Assembly (NCBI GenBank): GCA_964019695.1
Contig: OZ026521.1
Location: 31,407,601-31,471,600 of the forward strand
DNA from: Loripinus fragilis
Taxonomy: Eukaryota; Mollusca; Bivalvia; Lucinida; Lucinidae
Direction of reading: 5' to 3'
Length of the DNA: 64,000 nt
Shown here: positions 49,901-58,900 of the stretch, piece by piece
Numbering within the stretch: position 1 is the stretch's first letter
Layout of the letters: every line of letters begins with the position of its first letter
The notes under the pieces: model-generated
The model's input: only the letters and a program-made list of their open reading frames with translations
What the model was told of the DNA's origin: nothing
The model's database searches: none
Position numbers and translations under genes: made by a program

Positions 49901-52900
49901 AGTTTATGTGGATGAGGTATCCTTCCTTATATATTTAAGGCTAGACTGGCTCCCATCGTATGTTCAGTATTTGCAAATATATATCGTGTCCAAAAACCTT
50001 TTTTTTTCTTAAAATAGTAACTTCCCTTCTTATGCTCAGAACAGAAGATTGAAAGCTATGTAAAGATATGCATGTTTTACTAAACAAGTGTTTGACGACT
50101 GTGAGCCAGGCTAAATAAAGGCGTAGGTGTTTGAAGCCACTCTCAAATGAATGAAAATCCATGTTCAAATCATGAAGTTCATTTATTTAAAACTTCCTAA
50201 AATGGGTCCTTTCTTGTTTGCATAACATTGCACACAAAGCTTTATGGCCTGGGATGACACGTTTACCAATGCTTTTGTTTACAAAAATTACAAAAGTTAA
50301 AGCTATACTGGGCCCGTTAGTGCAGTCGATAACACATTTGACTGCAGAACCATGGGTTATGAGTTCGAACCCGGCCCGGTCCCATACTTTCGTGGAGATT
50401 GATCATGAAATAATTTTTACGGTCATTCTCCTCCTTCAACTGATTCAAGAAGGGTTGTCGTCAGTTACAAGCGAAAGTATGTGCATGAAGTACTGGTTAA
50501 CCACTTTATTTTAGTCAAGCTTGCACAGGAAAAAATGTGATTAGGTGAACTGACCATCTCAACATGACCATAGCTGTTGACTGAGACATAAAGAATCAAA
50601 TCAAACAAAAGAAAACTGAATTGAGATGGAGAGAAGGAAGACTTAGGTCTCAAGTAGACAACTTTTGCACCCATAATTTGGAAGATATGCTTCAAATTTC
50701 AAAACAACAGATGCTACAAATTATACTTCCTGAAGAGTTGAGCTATTAACCATTGTCATTCTTGATCACGGTAAACAGGTGCTATAGCAAACAGTGAAGA
50801 CCCAGATAAAATGCCGCATCATGCGGCATTTCATCTGGGCCTGCACTGTTTGCAAAGATAAAAACAAATGTTTGTGATGGAAATGCATTACAATTTAGAA
50901 ATTTCTACCTGCGACCCCTTAAATTACAAAATAGGCAAGTCAATTCTTATTGTATCAATAGGTATAGGATAATCCATCAGAATGAAATGGGTTAAGCAAG
51001 CAGATTTTGCTTTTCCATGAATTTCCATAGGTATAGATAAACATTTTTTCAGCGTAAAATTGTAATTATTTTATTACCCATAATTTTTAGCATAGGTTTT
51101 GGGTGCCCAAAAGAACTCATTGAGACGGTTCTTTGAGCACCCACAATATATATTTTGTTTGAGAATAAGAAAATTCTTTTTCTGTAACACACTCTTAACA
51201 TAAGGCCTGATTTCTGTTCTGTTTAGCTCCCAAAGCAAGAAGAATCAACAACCAATGAAGTAAAAACTAAAGCCGAACCAGATCCCAAAGCGTATCAGCA
51301 TCTGGAAGCTAACAAAACTCAGAACAACAACAAAGACTGGGTAGGCATTCTTCACAAGGCTATACATGACTTCACGGGAGAGAAAGCTGGTGATTTACCC
51401 TTCAGCGCTGGTGAGACGGTCACTGTCTTTCAAGTGTTGGAGAATGGATGGTGGCTGGGGAGTAAGGATGAAGTTGTTGGATGGTTCCCAGGATCTTATG
51501 TAGAGGTACAGTAAACTTGCTATTTAGCGAGATTTTGGTGCTTATCACATACATTAGAATCTCATGAATTTGAAGTCCTTAGACCGAGAAGTTTGATTTT
51601 GAATCATCAGTAGTTCGAATTATAGGTAGGTAGACATGAAAATAAATAACCCCCAAAATTATATCATGATCATCACTTTCTTAATAAACATATGTTTAGG
51701 TGCTTAAAAGAAATGTCTCGGGGAGACGTTTCTGTTATGCACCTTAAACATATACGCATAAAGAGGCCCTATTCTCTTAATCCAGTGTGTCCCACATTTA
51801 TTTAGAATTAGCAAGTATTTCAAACAATCCCAGTTCGAATTTTCATGTTTTTACTGTACAGTAAAACTTGTGTAAAACGGGCACTCAAAATGACCAAAAA
51901 TTTGTTTTCAAGACCAATTATGATCGCTAATGTAGGTCAAAAGTATTGCAGAAAGCTCCAAGGGGAGCATTTTGCAATACTTTTAACCTTCATTAAGCTA
52001 TAATTTGTCACTAAGACCTTTGTTTTGTCTATTTTTGAGTGGTCGTTTTAGACAGGTTTTACTGTATACACAAAATCTTCCTTTTAATGCCCATGCTGAT
52101 ATATGAAATGCCGCAAGAGGTCTATTGTTCAGGCAGAGCCTTCCTCTTATACTATATTTTGTGTATGTGTGGAAACTGCATGTATGTGCAGGCTCGTCTG
52201 AATCTTTGCTTCTTTCTGATGTGATAAGTACCAAAATCTTGTTTGCTAGCCTAATTGTTTGAACATTAATGACTCTTTTCTTCTATAGAGGAGTGAATGG
52301 GAGTAGTAGTTTACCATGAAATTTAAGAAGCAAGCTTTAGTGAATATCATAAATTTCATATGAAATGACCACTAGTATAAGATTCTGTTTATCATATGAC
52401 CATTTTAACTAAGATTTTAGACATGACATTGTCATGGATGTTGCTATGGCATTACATTTTCGTGATTTTTTTTATTAAATGTGTCGTCATATCACTTTTA
52501 ATGACATGCCCTTTTCCATTGAAAAAGAGCGACCTCATATGATGATGATTAATATTTTTGTTTACCCGATTTGTAATTTACATAATGTTAATTGGAATGC
52601 CAAACAGTGTAGACCCTGATCTTATTCTTTCCTTGCTAGAGACAACTTTTGTCATCTACTGATAACCTCTGCAAACAGTTTTGATCCTGATCTGGATCCA
52701 AACAGTTTGACACTTTGAAAGTGTTCCTGAAAGAATTTTTCAAAAAAGTTAATATTGTAAAAAGTCAGCAGATGAAAATAAAAGCATGAAAATTACCCAG
52801 CATGCACTCTTGTCTATTGCTGTCTTCTTTTATTACAGATGGTTGGGCACCAGTCTCCCAAACCAAAAGATGAGGAGTCCATTCAACCTGCCATGCAAAC

Positions 52901-55900
52901 TGAAAATGAACCGCAGGTCTCTGATAAAGTGAATCCGCCTGTCAAGAACACTAATAGGCTTAGGCCGACCAGAAAGGCACCTCCCCCACCAGATTCCAGC
53001 CCCAATGTGCCTGCAGAGACCAAACTACCAGAGATATCAAGACCCAGCAGAAAAGCCCCTCCACCACCTACAACTCCCAGGAAGACTGTAGAGAAAGAAA
53101 CAGTTGATCCGAACGATGATCCACTTTATGATGTTATTGGGAAGATACCAGATCAGTTTGAAAAGTCTACTGTTGAAACAAATGAAGTTCCCAATGATAG
53201 TGCTGAGAAAAAATCAGAAATTCCACTAAGGCCTAAAAGAGAAAAACCTAAATTACCTGTTCGATATGTGAAACCAAAGATAATTACTGTTCCTAGAGAC
53301 CAAATAAACTTTCCGGCTATTCATTCTGGACAGCAAACTTCAGCACATCAGATTTCACGACCACAAGCTCCACCTCCTCCGAGACCAAGCCCCCCAAAAT
53401 TCCTCAATGATCACAAATTTCCTGCAAGGAAAGAATCACTAGAACATTCTTTGAGTGAGACTGAGGAAGATGAAAGCTTCTTTAATATTTCACCCCAAAG
53501 GAAGTTTGACACTCAGCTTAAACGTCAAGATTCTAGTGATGTTGAGGAAACACAGCCATATAGAAGCTTATCATCATTCGGTTCAACTTTCAGTAAGAAA
53601 GATACTGTTTCACCAAGTGCTTCTCATTCAGAAGGAATAAATAGAGCTCAGTCTAATGCGAAATCTACTGGTATTCCTAAGTTAAGTAGACAAACAGTAG
53701 TTGAGGATGATAATTCACTTCCAAGAAATGTTATAGTTCACGAAGAGTTTAAGGAAGAAGCAGAAGTTGACCCTCAGTCTTGTGATTTAGATCTAAATGA
53801 AGAGAAAACAGGAGATGTTATTGAGAGTCCTCATATAGATGATAGTGTTTTGAAAGAGTATGACATTATTAAAACCCCTGAAAGGGGAGACATTGGAGAT
53901 TCAAATAAAATGCCTCCTGTTTCTTTAGATACTAATGGTGTTAACTTACCTGAAAGTGAGTCTCAGAATGGGAGTATAAGAAAACCTAACACTCCTAATG
54001 TGTCAAAAATACCTAAGCACCCTGGTAGTGACAGTGGTTCAAGAATTCCTATGTCTCCTAGTGCTAAAAAGCAGTCAAATACAAACAGAGAGGAAAATGT
54101 GTCTCCTAATTCAGCTGGAGCTAGGTTACAAGAAACTGATGAGGAAGCCAAAGTGAAAGAAAATGGTGATATTTCACATGAGGAACAAAACACTGAAAAT
54201 AATCCTCCCATAAATGCAAAATTAGACAATGCAAATGTGTCAGTACCTGCTGTGAATGGAGATCTTAGTGATTCTGATAGGCCCAGAACAAATAGTATAG
54301 ATAAGCCACCAGTGGCGCCTAAACCTAAGCCAAGTGGTCTTCCAAAAGTGCTTCCTAAACCCAAGGCAAATGTCAAAGCACAAAATAAGGGACCGGAAGA
54401 GACTAATGATTTGGAACATAAGCATGGAGAAAATATTTCAAAATCAGAAAAAGCTAGACAGAATTCACCTCAGCTTGAAAATGAAGAAAACAACAATTTG
54501 TCTGACGACACTAAAGTATCAAAAATCCCACAGGGGAGTAAAATTGCACAAAAATCACCAGCATCGAAAGGAAAACTTTCAAAGATTCCTGCTAGTCCCA
54601 AAGTTGCGCGTAAAGTTGTAGAAAATAAGGATAGCCCCACTTCTCCCATTGCTACTGAGACTGAAAAGCAGTCAGTTAATTTAAAACAAAAACCAGAGAG
54701 TCCTGCTGGGACTAGAAGACAAATTCCAAGACACAGGACATTCAGCAATGAAAGTCCAAGCTTAAGAAATAGGTCAAACAGTCCACATGCCAGAACTGCA
54801 ATACCGTCATCGCCCAGTGTTAGGAATAGGTCCAATAGTCCTGCTTCCAAATTAGCGAAACCCTCAGGCATTCCTAGCCATACTGGCATTCCAACTTCAA
54901 ATGCTAAACCAAGTGGTCTTCCAAAGAAACAACATAAACAGGACAATATTGATAAAACTGAGAAACATTCACCAGTGACTGCAAAACCACCTACGCCAAT
55001 TGGCGTGGGTGGTTTTGCCGTCACTGGTGAATCGGATACACAATCTGGTGATGAGTTGGAGAATGACAGTAAACCTAGTCGACCATCGAAACCACCCAGG
55101 GTACAGAAACAGAAAAGTGCTGACAGTAAAATACCGAAGCAGGGTAAGAGTTTGCTGCCTTTGGTACACAAGTCAATGGATGCTGGTTCTCCGGGTGCAG
55201 GAAGCTCGGGCAAGCCGAAGTCAGGAATTCCAATGGCGAGACCACCCAGACCTCCACAGCCAAAGACTCTAGAGCATCATCATGACAATGAAATTCTTCA
55301 TGAAAATGGGTAAGAAAATTATTTCCTTTCAGTACTTCATAGATATGTACATGTATAAACGTTGAATGGGTAACAAAAAAGGGTTAATATGATATAGAAC
55401 ACAAGAAAAGTAAAAAAGGAGGCAAAGATCAGGAATGATACAATCAAGTACCACACCTGACCCAGGATACCATGTGGGAAAGTAAAAATACAATAAACAT
55501 CACCAACAAGAGCCAAGAGGTAAGCCCTTTCCCGGCAGGTGACCACAAGGCAGCAATGAACAGACGCAAAAGCATGAGAAACACAAGACACAAAAACACA
55601 AAAACCTCATAAAGCAAGCAGTTAATGTGACCAGGAAATGCCACAATCACAGAATGCAGCCAACCTATTGTTTCAAAGGGGAAGAATTATGAGAATATGA
55701 GTATGACTAGGAAATGTCACAATCATAGCCAACCTATTACCCATTACAGCCAGTCTGTTGCACCAACAGAAAGAGACATAAGAATGTGAATAACAATAGC
55801 TAGGCATGCATTGAAGAATGACTTTACATATATGTGACAAGTACTATTATTGTATGGCTATGAATATCAAAAGATTAAAACTGGAGGATAAAAGCCCAGT

Positions 55901-58900
55901 AGCATGTGTGCTGATATCATTCAATATCAGCACACTTACTAATATTGCACCCTAACTTGGATGCCTTGGCATGTTGCCATTGCATGATGTTACATAAGAT
56001 GATGTCAAATGTTCATGACATTGCGGGAAAAGTGTAACATGAATTTGCGACAACTGAAATCTACATAATAAACCCATTTTTTACGTTCTACATTATCGAA
56101 AATAATACTAAGTATTTATAGTTATATAATAAAAGGGTATTGGTGAATATTGTCCTATATTGGTATATCTTTGTTACTGGTATGTATGCTCACAAACTTG
56201 TGTCCTGGTGACAATATTGACCAACATCAGTGTGATAACCCTATATTATCAGAAGGCTAGGTTTAACCCTTTGTATACTAATGGATCATTCCATCTAATT
56301 TGGCACAATGAGCCTAGGATGGTTCATTGTCCATGTCAATGGGTCAAAGGTTGTCCCTGAAGATTGTTTATTTATTAGTAGACAGTGCAAACCCTAATGA
56401 AATGCTGCTTCAAGGTTTGCCAAAGTACTAGTTAAGTGGTTTCCAGTATACAAAGGGTTAAATATATCTTTCTATCTTATAGATCAGCAGCTGGTAAGAA
56501 GACCTTATACCAGGCAGTGAAAGGGTATACTGCCCAGTGTGATGGAGAGTTGACTTTCTCGGAGGGAACATTCATCAAAGAGCTAAGTGATGTGAGTAAC
56601 CATTTGCATGCTGGGTAATTTTGCACGCTTTTTTGTCGTCTGCTGATTTTTTTCAAAGTAAACTTTTTCGAAAATTTCTTTCAGGAATATCATCAGAGTG
56701 TCAAACAGTTTGGATCCAGATCAGGCCCGACATTTTGTTGGGCTTGATCTGGGTCCAAACTGTTTGCAAAGGTTATCGACAGACGACACTTGATAGGAAA
56801 GTCATAACTTGATACATTGACAGTGTAGAACCAGATAAGATGGCACAAAATGTCGCATCTCATCTGGGTCTGCACTGAATTTTATGGTTGATAATATTCA
56901 TGTGCTAAGATAGAATAATTAAATAAAAAAATACCTGTGATCCCAAAATTTGGTAAATTTTATTGTACACTCAAAGATCAAAAGTAACTCCACAAAATTA
57001 ATTTCCCAAATACTCTAAAGCAGTTTCATACCTGAAGAATGTGTGGCATCAAGATTTAAATACCATTCGTTTGTGCTTGTTCTAAAGTTGAACTATAGGT
57101 GCACAAAGTATGCAACTTTGATTAAGTTTTGACCTTGCTATTTCCATATACATTAGTTTAACCGTTTACCAGAATTTTAAAAAAAATGCCCAGTCCAATA
57201 CTTTCGTGGAAATTGATCATGAAATAATTTTTACGGTCATTCTCCTCCCTTCCGCTGAATGATTAAAGAAGGGCTCTTGTCAGCTACAAGTGAAAGTATG
57301 TGCAAGAAGTACTGGTTAACTGCTTGTTCAAGCTTGCCCAAGAAAAAGTGTGATTAGGTGAACTGACCTTCCCGCTATGACCATAGTTGTTGATTTGGGA
57401 CGTAAAGCAACAAAACAAACATACAAAAAAAGATTACTTTTCCATTGACGTAAATGGTGATAGTGCCTTAAAATTGTCCAGAATATCTTGCAAAATTTTT
57501 AAAGCTCTGTGGCTATGAAATGCATGGATCAAATTTAATGAAGAAAAAATGGATATTGCCTTATTCAACACACTTTTCTAGATATGCGTTTCCTTATTAA
57601 TCTCCCATAAAAGATAGATTTTCCTCTATATATTAAACCCATTGTAGAACGGAAAACCCTAAATGGGTACTTGGGCAAACAGTGAAGACCCAGATGAAAT
57701 GCAGCATGATTCTGCATTCTATCAGGGTCTGCACTTTTTTGGTAAGATTAAACTAACCTTCAGAGACAGAAATACATCATAATTTCAAAACTTCTACCTG
57801 TGACCCCTTTAAGAACAAAATGGGCAATCCCATACTTAATGTATCAATATGTATGGGAAAATCCATCAGAATACATAGAGGAGCTTACCCAGACATGTTA
57901 AGTTTCTGGGGAAAAAATGAGGGACATCCAACAGAAAATCCGTGATTTTTTAAAAAAATCCGTTTTCAATGCTTTTTGCCTTCCATACCTACGGACGTCG
58001 TCAATCCCGCCGTGAGAGACGCTGAAATGCTTACTGCAAACCTTGCAGTACGCCTGCTGCTTGCCCCGGTCGCTGGCCATAACCCAGTCAAACGTTCTTG
58101 TATATTCTGCATTAAAATTTGACCCCCTCCTATACCGTATTCGTTTTTTTGCTGGGCTAATCCCTGGCGATGATTCGCGTTTCGCCATCTTTGTTGGGTT
58201 TATCAAGATATACAGCCGCTTGGTTTATTTGTACCTGTATTATTCGGTTTACATTCAAGCCCTTAATTGATATCGATTTTTCAGTGACTTTGAGATGCTT
58301 TACCTGGTAGCTATTCAAAACTACCAAGCTTCCTTACGATATCAATATTGATCATTGTCGCAAACAGGCAGCACGCATGGCTAGATGAGGTATCTTCAGG
58401 TCTAGCGAGAATGCAATATTGATTTTTCTCGGCGACTTCCGCCAAATTATCACAAGAAATGGCTTTTTAAAAAAAACGGTAAGACCATGAGCGGATTTTT
58501 GAAAATCCGTGATTTTTTTTTTTTAAATCCGTTTTGCGGAAAACGGCAGAGTTTTCCGTTAGTGACACGGGAGATCCGTTAATCTTAACATGTCTGATCT
58601 TACCTGAGTGCTCATGTTTTATTGAATTTATCAAACAAATTGGGTAAAAGAGATAAAATGCGAGGCTTGCTGCGTTTAGTAAATTCAATTTTACAAGAGC
58701 ATGAATGTTAGATTCTATTTATCATATGACATTAAGATTACTTTGAAATCTCATTTCTGCCTTAAAAAGGCTTTAATTTTGTCATTATGTATGCAACCTT
58801 GTTATGGACATCATAACGTTTCCCGAAAATCTGTAAACTTCTAGTGGTTTATGGATTTTAATGCATGGCCTTATTTCACTCCCAGACGCGACATCATGTG

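Noticed and set aside
54470..55213. 247-codon minus-strand ORF
   Set aside because: Antisense shadow of the giant exon; its Gly/Leu-rich composition follows from Pro/Lys/Ser codons on the other strand.
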